Assembly: GCA_902806565.1 (NCBI GenBank) | Contig: CADCXA010000012.1 | Location: 124,001-188,000 of the forward strand | Direction: 5' to 3' | DNA length: 64,000 nt | DNA from: Hypoxylon rubiginosum | Taxonomy: Eukaryota > Ascomycota > Sordariomycetes > Xylariales > Hypoxylaceae | In this document: one piece after another, positions 37,153 to 47,738 of the stretch | How positions within the stretch are numbered: the first letter of the stretch is position 1 | Layout: each line of letters opens with the position of its first letter | Translations under genes and position numbers: made by a program | Notes under the pieces: model-generated | The model's database searches: none | Told to the model about the DNA's origin: nothing | What the model saw: the letters and a program-made list of their open reading frames with translations, nothing else

Positions 37153-38917
37153 CGTTGTCGATTTACAATACCATCTGCATTCCAAGTTTCGTTTCTGTTC
37201 TTCTCATGGGCAATACTCCGAGCTAGACGCTACAACGTACGGAACAAGACGAAATCAGAGTTAGGCGTCGATGCTATTTGGAGGTATTCTCACGAGGGAG
37301 TCGTAAGAACTATATACCTAAGCTTATTTCCGTGCTATAAGCAGGGAAACGCAGAACAAGCAGAGGATGAAAAAGGCACGGGGAAAAGGAAGAGGAAAAA
37401 AATAAAAAATAAGGAGAGAATATCACTAGCAAAATCGCCCCTTGCCCCCCGTCTGTACTGCCTTCTTATCAGGATCCCTACAGCATTAGGGGGCATTAGG
37501 GGCTTTAAGGGACATTCCATTACATTATTCTCTTTGTTCACCGATCTAGTGGGTCCGTATCTGACGACGAAGCATCGAAGCTTAGCTTCGGAGCCTCTGT
37601 TTCAGCGAAGACGTAAGAAAAGCTTGATCCTATAGCATGGCTGTAGTATGGGTGTAGTATGGGGCTAGAAGGGACGTGCCATCCCGCATCGGTCTAAGAT
37701 GTATCGTAGCTATTGGCTCAAATTCGTCGCCCCTGGGATAGAATGCAACGTCATCGTTCATCGTCCTTCGGTGTGACCGTGTGTTCTTTAGCTACCCCGC
37801 GTAAGGCCACTGTGGTACTATGATATCAGGGTACAAGTCTCCAAGGTCTCCAAGGTCTCCTCCATCGTGACGCTAAGCTGGGAGGCTTACAAATTTTATA
37901 CTCATCGAATCAAAGATTTTATCAGTAGTGCTCGAACTAGAGCTTTCGGGATGGGACCGGACCATGGATTTGAGCTAACGCGGCATATCAATTGCGGCTC
38001 TTACGCTACCTGCCTACGTACTTAGTCTATGTATATATATATGAGGAGCGTCTTATAGACCCATCATTTCTTCTGTTCATCACAATATAAAACAGGTACT
38101 AGGGCGTTCATCACAAGCAGTAGCACGGTAAGATGGTATAAACACTTTTGGTTGGATTTAAGGTCGCCTCAAGATCCTATCAAACCATCTCTGGTTTATC
38201 CTTAATCCACCTCGACCGTCCGAGACCACTTGAAGGCAAGCCTCCAACATCTCGGTCGTAATCGTCTAACCTGAGCGCAGGGTCTGCAGACCAAACCTGA
38301 TAGAAGCAATTCCCGCAAGCCGCAACTATGAATTTACCTAGAGTCGCCTAAACCTCCAAACTCCGGGGCTTGCGACGTCATGCTTGAGCACTAATGCATT
38401 GGCATTTATGTGTTGAGAAAAAGGGGTATTATGTGAAAGTGAACAATGCTGTATGGTCCTCGTCAATCCGAATTTTTTGCCGTCCTCACTCCGTACTGTC
38501 TAAACTCCTTTTCTCTTCTCTTCTCGTCTCTCCTTGCTGCTTGCACCCGCAAGACAAATCATGACTCCGTCGATGGCGAAAGAGCGGAATGAAAATGTTG
38601 CCCAGAGGGGATTTTCAATATGCCGCGTGAACCAAAGGATGGGAAGAGAGGCCGCAAACCATTCCCGGATTCCTTGGCTCGTCTCCGTCTCCGTCAAGTG
38701 TGTCCACGAAAAGTATTAAAAAGGGAAAATGATACACCAACAAACTCCAACGCAATGCCGGGCCGAAGCACCAAGTCTGAAAAACGTGATTGCCAGGAAA
38801 CCTTATACCATGCAATACCAGGGGGAGCCTCGCCTTTTCTTCCTTTTTATTTATTTATTTACCAACCAACCTTTTCATTCAATCGTAACTCCATCGCGCA
38901 ATGTCCCAACCGGCCAG
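37153..38917. other. Spacer, nothing recognised
   Basis: Promoter of the permease and 3' flank of the BTB protein. The plus-strand frame at 37093-37635 overlaps the permease start antisense and has no recognisable domain. The stretch 38500-38720 is pyrimidine-rich and probably 3' UTR. Confidence 0.55.
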
Positions 38918-41443
38918 CTAAACCATGGAATCGTGAACGATACGGTGCTGTGGCTGCAACGGCTGTTGGGACGTCTCCAAGCCGACGGAAAAGTGAGGGA
39001 CCCATGTGCGTACTAGCTGGGGGATCTCACCGCCCCTCGGTTGGACAACTTGCTCTTGCCAGTTTAAGGCATCCCAGGGCTCAACAATGGCGTGACGCCG
39101 TTGTGCTGACAGTCGTTGCTGAATCTCGTGATAGTGGGGTACTGCCCCAGCACGGACTACATCTACTGCACGTAGACGTCGCGCCTCTCTCTGAGCAACA
39201 ACGTCGGCAACCGCGTGGTATCGGTCTTGAGCCGTATTCCAGCCAGAGACGCCGTTGCTCTCCGAGGTCATTACAGCACGGAGCTCTTCGAAAGGGAGGT
39301 TTAGCAAGATGCGAGAAAGGACAGGAGAGCACTTGGCAGGACCACGGTGAGGGAGAGCACCCTCTTCCGGGAATGCGGCCGGTAAGTCTCCAAACTTAAT
39401 GTTGGATAGACGGTTGGGCTTGCGCATGTTTGAGCCTCTAGCAACAGTGGGCGCGGCCTCGGCCGGCGGCGGCGGCGGCGGCATGATCGCAGCGACAGCA
39501 ACCGGGATGCGAGCGAACTTAAGAGGATCGGCTACCGAAGCATCTAGTTCAAAGTTCGGCGGGAACTCGTTGATGAGGAAGACCATCGCGGCCTCCAAGA
39601 GGAGCCTGACTTCAGGGCCGTATACGAAGTCCATATCGAAGTTCTGTTCATTGTCATAGTTGACATGTCGCTGACTGGTACCCTCAAACACGAAGCCAAG
39701 AGCCTCTTCCACCGTGTCCCAGGTGATAAAATCAGCTGCCATGAACAACCCTCGCATGAAGACATCATGCATGGTTAGGAGATGACCCGCAGCAGCATAG
39801 CCCAGGCAGAACTTGAATCGGTCAATCTTATCGCCGTCAAAGTGCAACCCACTTACTGGACTGTCCATCATTCCGGGATTGACCAAGGGATGCAGATACA
39901 GATGTCGTACGGCGCTCCACCAGGCGTCTGAGCGCAAGTACGCATCATCAGACTCGATCGTGATGGTGTGAGAGCCCAAGTCTGTAGCACGAGCAGCCAT
40001 GATGTGTTGCTTGAGGGCCGGACTACGGGCAAAGATAAACTTATGGCCAATGATCTTGACGGGATGGTGCAATAGTTTGGTGGAAACGAGCTCCAAGGTG
40101 CAATCGGTGAGTTCACCACTGTCAAATTGATCTTGGAAGTATCTGATGTGTTCTCCGAGGCCATCGTCAAAGGAACCAGGGGGGCGAGGGAAGGGTTGGA
40201 GAGGCATAAAGGGAGGGACACCGGGATGCTCATGGTGAGCATGACCACCATAAGGGATACCATTGTTAAGGTAAGGAGGTATAGCTCCATTCACAGTCCC
40301 ATTCTCAACACCATTCGGCTCACCCGAGGTATGCGAATCATGAAAGCTGTGAGGGGTCGAGAGGCCGTAGGGACCTGCAGTGGGCGAAAAAGGGTCGAAC
40401 GGCTGCGGGACCGGAGCGGGCACTTGTCCGAACGTGTCAATGCTGGAGGGCAACATGTCAGGCCGAAATCGTGTATCAATCGGACCAGGGAGGTTGTTTC
40501 CGTTAGACTGACCATGGGGATGGCCGTTGGTTTGCGGGTGAACACCATTCTCACCGTTCGGGAGCGGAGGCGGAGGTGGATAAAAGCCGGCAGGCGGCGG
40601 AGCCGGAGAAGGGGTATGGGAACCAGAGAAGCCGCCAAAGATGACGCCGCCACCATTGCTCATACGCGGATGGTGTTGAATGTGGTTCATGCGGGGCGGG
40701 CCGTTGAGGTTCGCAGGGTTAGGGTGCTGGTCGGTAGACAGCTGGTGCTGCAACGGGTGGGTCACCGGATGGTGGAAAGGCAACTGTAGGTCTGGTCGAG
40801 TAGGAGAGGTTGCCGACTGAGGCTGCGGGACACTTTGCGCTGCATCGGGAGCGCGTATCAGCTTCAAGAGTCTAAACTCGGATGCAGAGGGTGTATTAAT
40901 ATGTGGGTTACCTTGACTAGCCTCGTTCACTGAAGTGGAGGCCGATTCCACAGCACGGCTGCCATCAGCTGCCGGGAAAGACAGACCAGTACCAGTTGTT
41001 CCATTTAGACCATTGATACCATTTGCACCATTTGCCGGCGCAGGGACATCGGACTCGTTGCCAGTGATGTGGTGGGAGCCGTTGGTAGTAGCGACGGTGG
41101 CTGTGGTGTGTCCGGGCTTCTCCACATTTGAGCCGTTGACTGCCTTCTCCGTGTTCTTGGCCGGCTGCAGAGCTTTCGCATCCTCTGGGCCATTGACGAC
41201 GTCGGCGTGGTCAGCATGAACGGTGTGGTCAGCTAGTGCAGCCTCAAGAGACGAGGCAGGAAATCCGTTAGTCGAAGATGGAGTCGATGCTCGCTTGTTT
41301 GCCTGGGTAGGCGGTTTGGTGATCATCGTTAGCGGGAGGGCGGGTACCACGACGGGTCGAGATGCAACGGTCGCGGGATGTGGTCTTTTCGCATTACCGG
41401 ATGCAGCCTTTAAAGGCTTAGGCTGGCCCTTGTGAGGTGCCAT
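38918..41443 (-). CDS. Large BTB/POZ-domain protein with disordered N-terminus
   Basis: A single exon of 841 residues from ATG 41443. Residues 1 to about 455 are low-complexity, rich in Pro, Asn, His, Gly and Thr (repeats such as NGANGINGLNGTTG), and predicted disordered. A BTB/POZ-like fold follows: YFQDQFDSGELTDCTLELVS, then KIIGHKFIFARSPALKQHIM and a DAWWSAVRHLYLHP helix. A helical BACK-like region contains GYAAAGHLLTMHDVFMRGL. A second short disordered stretch has a six-proline run encoded by a GCC/GGC repeat at 39461-39483. In the tail, FSRILLNLPFEELRAVM-like helices precede the end. BTB proteins act as Cullin-3 adaptors or transcriptional cofactors; which applies here is unknown. This looks like a conserved filamentous-fungal protein without a named function. 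Confidence 0.82.
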   Translation of the reverse strand: MAPHKGQPKPLKAASGNAKRPHPATVASRPVVVPALPLTMITKPPTQANKRASTPSSTNGFPASSLEAALADHTVHADHADVVNGPEDAKALQPAKNTEKAVNGSNVEKPGHTTATVATTNGSHHITGNESDVPAPANGANGINGLNGTTGTGLSFPAADGSRAVESASTSVNEASQGNPHINTPSASEFRLLKLIRAPDAAQSVPQPQSATSPTRPDLQLPFHHPVTHPLQHQLSTDQHPNPANLNGPPRMNHIQHHPRMSNGGGVIFGGFSGSHTPSPAPPPAGFYPPPPPLPNGENGVHPQTNGHPHGQSNGNNLPGPIDTRFRPDMLPSSIDTFGQVPAPVPQPFDPFSPTAGPYGLSTPHSFHDSHTSGEPNGVENGTVNGAIPPYLNNGIPYGGHAHHEHPGVPPFMPLQPFPRPPGSFDDGLGEHIRYFQDQFDSGELTDCTLELVSTKLLHHPVKIIGHKFIFARSPALKQHIMAARATDLGSHTITIESDDAYLRSDAWWSAVRHLYLHPLVNPGMMDSPVSGLHFDGDKIDRFKFCLGYAAAGHLLTMHDVFMRGLFMAADFITWDTVEEALGFVFEGTSQRHVNYDNEQNFDMDFVYGPEVRLLLEAAMVFLINEFPPNFELDASVADPLKFARIPVAVAAIMPPPPPPAEAAPTVARGSNMRKPNRLSNIKFGDLPAAFPEEGALPHRGPAKCSPVLSRILLNLPFEELRAVMTSESNGVSGWNTAQDRYHAVADVVAQREARRLRAVDVVRAGAVPHYHEIQQRLSAQRRHAIVEPWDALNWQEQVVQPRGGEIPQLVRTWVPHFSVGLETSQQPLQPQHRIVHDSMV

Positions 41444-42639
41444 GGCGAAAAGGCGTATCCAGCTGTCGGCAACCTTTGGTTAGAGAGACAAATGCTCAAC
41501 AGTCACAAGCCAATCTAAGGAGGCCAAGGTTAGGGAGACGGGATGGAGGTGAGAGGGAGCTAGACAACGAGGTGAATCCAAGGTGCGCAGAGTTGAGCAG
41601 GAGATTAGGCATCCGGCCTTGACGATAGGACCAGACCCGGGAAGACTGCGACTCAACCAGAGCTCGTGGGTGTCATGAGGGTTAATTACACCATGCCAGA
41701 ATCATCAGAGAATCTACTGGCAGGGCGTGAGACAATGATAGGAAGATAGAACAAACCGGACCCAGATTAGAATGCAGTCAGGCTTGCTCTAGATCTGGTG
41801 CGGGTTCTGGTTCTGCTTGTGTTTTTTTTCTCCTTTTCTTGAAAAAGGGAACGTTGGGTAGGAGCAAAACGATGCGAGAAGGTGTAGCAGTGAGATATCT
41901 GGAAAGGCCGCACGCTCGTTTGGTGTTTGTTGTTTGGTGAAAGGGATTAACGGAAGTGATGAAATCGAGTGACTGATTACGGGAGATCGATTTCCTTGAT
42001 GAACGGGCGGACGGTGGTGGAGGAAGTTTGGGGGCAGCTCCAGCGAGTAGCTTTTTTTTGGCGGGGGGACGAAAAGTCCGAGAATTTTTTTTTATTACCA
42101 GGAGATAGGTACCTATGTACATAAGGTACAATACAGCGGGAAAGAGCCCTCTTTTTTTGGCCTGGTTGAGGCTGCTTGAAAGGTACATATGTAGCTCGAT
42201 TAACTGGGGGGACCTTCCAATGCACACCCCGCGTCTTAAGTACAGTGATCTCATATCTCCTACCTTCCTACAGGCAGGCAACTAGGATAGAGGTACCTCC
42301 TAGTCCCTGCCTAGGAGATACCTCTAACGTTGCCTTTAGGTACCTAAACCAAGCTCCGATACTTCATCCTTATAACTTCATAATCAGCACCCAGCTTTCT
42401 CAATAATATCCCAGACTTGAATATATCTAACTTAGAGAAACGCCAGTCTTTCAACCAAGTCTTCAAACCACATCAAAGCCTTAACTCTGGAAGATGAGTA
42501 TTCAATTTGTTTATTAGACTAAATTTGTGAGGTGTCTCTATGGACTACTGGCTTTTCTTCCACACTTTACATACCTCTTAGGTATTCATCTCTTATCCCT
42601 ATCAGCTCTGGGGGGATGATATTAAAAGGGAAGAATGTA

Positions 42640-43473
42640 CTTGCAGCTGCGGCCACAGACAACAGTAGACATCAACGAGGTTGGCTTGCGCAGGAATGTC
42701 GGTGTCATTGTCGACGTGCGGGGGGGTCAACTGAATCGTTCATCTCAATGTTCATCACTTCCCTGTCAAGCTCACGGGTCTTCTGTAGCCAGGAAGCAGA
42801 AGGGGATGAGACGACGGAGTGAGCCTGGGAGCTGTGGATTGGGACTCGATACCATATCAACGTAAATCTCAGCGTCTTGCGCACAGGTAGCACAGTAGAA
42901 CTCCCGACCTAACGCCCAGAATCGTACAGGATCATCGGTAGCGAGGTAGACCCCTTGACCGTTGCGAGAGGGAGATGGACGGGAGAACATCGTATACCCG
43001 AGTCCAAAGAGTCATGCATGGCTGATGGCAACGCTACGTCGATCGGTCGATCGTTCCTTAGAGTTGTACATCCAGTCTAAGGGGAACGTTCTGAACGGCT
43101 CGTTCTGATCTTTGGAAGGGATTGCCGGAATAGTGTCCTTAGGACGAGAGATAATCTCGTTAGAGTCGCCATCCCAGAGGCCAACGACTACTCACTCCTG
43201 GAAGATCTTCCCGTAGGCCTTAGACCCCGCATCAGATGGGAGTTCCGCTGTTCGCACGATTTCGATTTTAATGTATCATTGCGTCGAGGTCCGCCGCTCA
43301 TTCGGGACGGTTGACGTCCCATAGCGGGAACTTGGAAATTTTCTTTAGCCCTCAGAATATGCGAGCCCCAGTCGATGTTGGTATTCATTGTCGTCGTCAT
43401 TCTTGCGCTTTCGTGAGCGAGTCGACTTTGAGGTTGCTCTTTGGCCAGAGGCCGGTAACAACGGGGGAGTCAT
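42640..43473 (-). pseudogene. Broken coding-like relic, family unknown
   Basis: From ATG 43473 a single frame runs 233 codons to a stop at 42772-42774. It is interrupted by four in-frame nonsense codons: TAA at 43345-43347 and TGA at 43276-43278, 43192-43194 and 43012-43014. Between the stops the translation is protein-like in composition (for example EIVRTAELPSDAGSK and GLWDGDSNEIISRPK). Beyond the last stop, coding-like sequence continues in other frames, with a run of seven G at 42720-42726 as a plausible frameshift site. Three of the four stops are TGA, the class that C-to-T change makes from Arg CGA. I do not recognise the family. A real short gene with introns is possible, because a GTGAGT donor overlaps the third stop. 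Confidence 0.35.
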
Positions 43474-44514
43474 TGGATGCTAAGTTAGGGGTCGGCTAAG
43501 TTGAATATTAGAAGATAGATCAAATTGGGTCTAATAAATCATCTGTGACAAGATGGGAGATATTGTTCTTTATCTAGACCATGCAAGGCTGTTGGCTACC
43601 TATTTTAGGTGGTATTAGGTGTGGCAGAAAGAAAACATACGCTACTCCCCATGCGCAATTATAACTGCCAATGGAGTAAAGGGCGCATTTTGGAGACAGC
43701 CAGTAGTTATACCGCTTATATGGGCACTAGTCAAGAATGAGGTACTTTTTCCAAGACGGTGACTAGCGAACTTCTATCGCTCTGCATCGTGGTTAGAGCG
43801 TAGGTTTGCAGTAATTGTAGTCAAGTGCCTGGCGAAGCTAGTGTGATAGTAGGTGAAAGGGGGACGGGTGTGGTCGGGCAGGATAGTTGATGAGAAATTT
43901 GATTGTTCGCAGAATAGTCTCTGGTCTCCCGCCCAAGAGTATCCGTGACTGGCCTAGTGTTCTGTTGTCCTGAGAAACCCCTTAGTTTCCTGGTTCGTTA
44001 GCAACGGAGCTGTCATTAGACGAAGCCTGCAGTTGACGCTGTACCCAATAGGAGACTCATTTAGTACCTATTGTAGACTGTAGTTCTAAGTTCCTTCTGA
44101 TGATTTGATAATTGTGGATAAAGTGTCACGAGACCGTCCAAGTGATAAGGGTAATTAAGATGTTATTCCACAAGGAGTTACAAACCTAATAGCTACAAGC
44201 GTTTTGGTATATACAGAAATAATGGATAAAGAAGCTTATTAGGCCAGGGAGCTTTGCCTTTGATATCCCTGGTGGTGTAAACACCCGATATTGTTATTCC
44301 AGGGGTTATGATACCTCCAGGATAGTAAGGGCTAAGATCTGTGTAATAAGACCTAAGTCCTAACATAAAGTGCTAGGGAGAAATGACGTTGGAAACTATT
44401 CGCTTCGATGAGTTGTCTCGATGTAGGTAGAGAATCATGAGAACTATATAACCTAGGATTTAGTACGCGACGATAGATAAAATCAACCGCACTACGCGTC
44501 GGGAATAACTAGAA

Positions 44515-44738
44515 CTCACTTTCCAGCGCTTTCCGCTGTTTGTGCACTCGCAGAATGTAGTCATCGATTCGTCGGCGCTTCGTATCCAGGCCTAGACGTG
44601 TCGTAGGTCTGACTTCCGCCTCTGAAAAGCTGAAGCGTTGCTTTATTTGAGGATGTTTCAAGATATGAATACTGCATGGTGACTTATAGATGAATAGCGA
44701 AGCTCGGATGCAGTGGTGACGTTTAAAATAGGCTTAAT
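44515..44738 (-). pseudogene. Coding-like terminal fragment, family unknown
   Basis: An open minus-strand frame of about 75 codons has no usable start and ends at a TAG. Its composition is protein-like (HPQIKQRFSFSEAEVRP, RRRIDDYILRVHKQRKALE). It resembles the last exon of a gene whose upstream part is missing or unrecognisable. It may also be chance. Confidence 0.22.
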
Positions 44739-45675
44739 AAACGGTTATGAATGAAGGTAGAGCTAGAAGAGAAACGACTTGGCATGAAGTAATAATGCTA
44801 GGTAAAAGAATAGAGAGTGTTCTAGAGGTACTGTATAATTTATACCTTATATCTAGGTCTTTAGGTGGGTACTAGTTGGAGTGAAGAGGCGATACTGCTG
44901 GCGTGGGCGTGGGAGAAAAGAAGAATGTTTGCAGTTTTTGGAGTTTTCGGGAGGAATTGGAAGGGAGAAAAGGATTGAAGCTAAAAATTTAAATGTTTAA
45001 ATGGGAAGAGCACCTACCTTATAGGTAGGTATATAATGTCTGGTCAGCGTTACTCCCTAGAATGTCTTGATGAATTACAGTTGGGGACTTAGCTGTCATG
45101 GGGAGGGTTAGCACATACTCATCAGGCATCCGTGCTAACTATATCACGAGCATTCGATGCAAAATACGTGTGACAGCAACAAGAACACATTTGAGCCTGA
45201 GCCCTGTCTTCTGAAAGATGCCTACCTTAATGTGAGAAGCTTACGTTAGTACCTCCTTTATATCCAGGTACCCAAGGACTGACGGTATAGAGTCTGCCAC
45301 TAGGTACTTGTGTCAGCTGTACACTATCCCTTTTGACTCGGGTAGAACTTTAGGGAAAGAGGTTATATTTATAGATTTCTTGTTTGGGTTTTGGTGTAGG
45401 CTTCATTGGATATGCTAATAATTCGTTCTCTAGACAAGATATGGCTTATTGATCAAACGTATGCCAATAATTGGAAAGAAACCCCTACAAACCTAAAGTA
45501 AGAAATATCATATAGGCTCAGAAAGACCATATCATGTCAGAAAGATCCCGACCAAAGCGTCATATATAATGAGTAAGAAATTAATTACACGTTATGTCAA
45601 ATCCATGACTTGCGTCTGAGGGCGAATAGCTGCCGTCTATCTCTAACATCTATCAGGAATCAACCACGTAGGTAC

Positions 45676-47029
45676 CTAGTTACGCAACGGCCAATCGGCA
45701 ACGTCTTCCTGTACACGAACCTCGTTTCTAACCCATATTACACCTGCGTGTTGATTCTCATATTCCGATATTATCTCGTCCACACTGTCACTCCGAGTCT
45801 TGACATACGCCGCTGGCGGTCTCGATACATTAGAATATGTTCGTCTGAGCGAGAACGCAGAGTCGTGTGTCGGTGGAGGTCGGCTATCAGCCTTTAGGTG
45901 GCGTATAAACCTGGGTAGCTCGCTGCTGTTCTCACCATGACGCTGGTTTGAATGGTATGCCCCAGCTAGCCCTCTCGTCTTGAGGTAGAGTGGTCTCAGT
46001 GTAGGGATGCCGATGCAGACCATCGCGACAGCGATCTCTGCTCCAGCCCACGCGAAATAGGGAACAAAATTCACTGACGAGGTACTTGTTAGACTATTGC
46101 TCGGCGATACTGGAAGTTTCTCTCACATGTGTAGTTAAAAACATTCAGTCGTGAAAGCACTATAGTCCTCGTGATGCCGCAAGCTCCAGCACTGCGGGTA
46201 AATGTTAGCCCCTTTTCAAATTTCACCGCCTACCGCTCTGCTAAGGAGATGCGCATGTCATAGGCTAACCTACATTACACCCAGACTCATGCCGCCTGCC
46301 AACATGATTTTCTCCCGTCGAGACATGGGGAGCGACCGAATAAAGAGCCAAGGAAAGATGGCAAAAAAGAAATCACAGATGCTCGACCAGACTGTAGAAC
46401 ACTTTTGTCAGCGTGCTACTCATCTAAGGTAGTTCAAAGATAAAACAGCCGGATATATTACCTCCAAGCCCGACACTCATAGGTTGGATTTGTATTTTCC
46501 AAGTTCCGGGAGTCCGCAATACGTCCCAGCTCGCGTTGACCGGTGTTGTTTGATTCCAAAGCATGATGGTCAGAGCAATGGACGTGGCGGTGGTGACGAC
46601 TACGGCGGCCCAAAGTGCGATTTTATGCCATCTTGCCTGTACTACACGAAGGAGAAAGAGCCCCATTGACAATTTGGCCATGGCATTCCCGGTGATAGCG
46701 AAGCTATTTGCGACGTAAGTCCAAAAGATGGCATTTGATGTGTCGTCGATGTTAAGTTGCCAGAAGTTTTGGCCTAATCCGTAATGGACCGCGACTTGTA
46801 TGAAGACGGTAAAACAAAGAAAGAATATCTGTGTATGGATTCAATTAGTTTTTATGACCATAACGCCTTGAACGAATAGCCTACGTACGCCCGTACACAC
46901 ATACATGTAATCTTCGGCACCGACGAACTTGACGATTCGAATGCGAGTATACAGCCGGAGGGCAACTAAGGTGAGCGAGAGAGCTGCCATCGCCCACATA
47001 GCGCACGTTAACTGAAGTCCCGATTGCAT
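45676..47029 (-). CDS. Rhodopsin-fold integral membrane protein (PTH11-like)
   Basis: Five exons: 47029-46901, 46828-46462, 46391-46274, 46191-46127 and 46073-45676, giving 358 residues. The seven-helix pattern of the fungal rhodopsin-domain family is clear: ALSLTLVALRLYTRIRIVKF then GAEDYMY, a second-loop VHYGLGQN, NAMAKLSMGLFLLRV, then WSSICDFFFAIFPWLFI followed by RREKIMLAGGMSLGV, and a last helix AGAEIAVAMVCIGIPTLRPL. A soluble Arg/Ser-rich tail follows. In Pyricularia the relative PTH11 is a surface sensor required for appressorium formation; most members are uncharacterised. No CFEM domain is present. The start is uncertain: upstream of ATG 47029 the frame stays open and hydrophobic for about 22 codons, so a further 5' exon may exist. 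Confidence 0.78.
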
Positions 47030-47738
47030 CGCAAAATAGCCAGTCGATACAGCGACACAGCAGAGAGGTAGAATATAGAGGAGAAGGAGCACGTCCTGAC
47101 TTAAACCTAAGGACTAGGGAACTATCAGTAACCCTGCACTCGCCACCCCGGACGACCGATCGACGTTCAACATAAGATAATATGGTGATGGCGTGTAAAA
47201 TCGCCGGTCGAGATTGTGAACAATACTAGGGTATAGCCTCCAGCCTCCAATTACAATGGTATAAGGGCCGAAGCAACCATTCAAGTTCCTCGTAGCTACG
47301 ATAGGCGCTACTAACAAATAAGTCGTGAAGCCCACAATTACACCGCGAATAGATCATCACCGATACAGTCGAGTTCCCATTTACCCTCCTATGTCGCGAA
47401 AGCTGGACGTGACTGATAATCTTCCCCCTTTTTCTTACTTGCCGGATTGGTCGAAAAATAGGCCTCATTGACCAATCGGAGTTAAGAGTCGACTTGATCG
47501 TGTAACCCCACTAACAGATCTTCGCCAATGGCCTCGCATATACGGAGAGGGGGAGAGATCCGAGCAAGGATTAAGCGCCCATCGTACAATCTATTGTCAT
47601 TGCCTAGGTATCTAACGTGCGTAATACTTGGAACGAGAGATTAGGAATAGGTATCTAAGCTATACATACGGTGATGACGTGAATATCACTGCCATGGAAC
47701 AGGCCTATCAGTCTCGCCAGATTAACCCAGTTCTCAGT
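47030..47738. other. Spacer, nothing certain
   Basis: Promoter side of the PTH11-like gene and 3' flank of the oxidase, both on the minus strand. The hydrophobic in-frame extension at 47030-47095 could be a missed 5' exon; otherwise no feature is supported. Confidence 0.5.

Larger units (their letters stand above)
41444..45675. other. 4.2-kb gene desert with coding-like relics
   Basis: The first kilobase is the promoter and 5' UTR of the BTB gene. Beyond it, two minus-strand stretches read like damaged coding sequence (42640-43473 and 44515-44738, listed separately). The rest, about 43500-44500 and 44750-45600, is AT-rich with no supported feature. Confidence 0.5.

Noticed and set aside
37093..37635. 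Plus-strand frame of 180 codons starting inside the permease 5' end
   Set aside because: Antisense to the permease N-terminus, then basic low-complexity sequence; no similarity recognised.
38620..39399. Plus-strand open frame of 259 codons
   Set aside because: It overlaps the 3' end of the BTB gene antisense and has no recognisable domain or start context.
40879..40920. Possible intron in the BTB gene (GTAACC...TTTAG)
   Set aside because: Its removal would shift the frame; the unspliced frame is open across all 841 codons.
44232..44266. CCAGGGA/TCCCTGG inverted repeat as a second MITE
   Set aside because: The arms are only 7 bp and no flanking duplication is visible, so it is not distinguishable from a chance hairpin.
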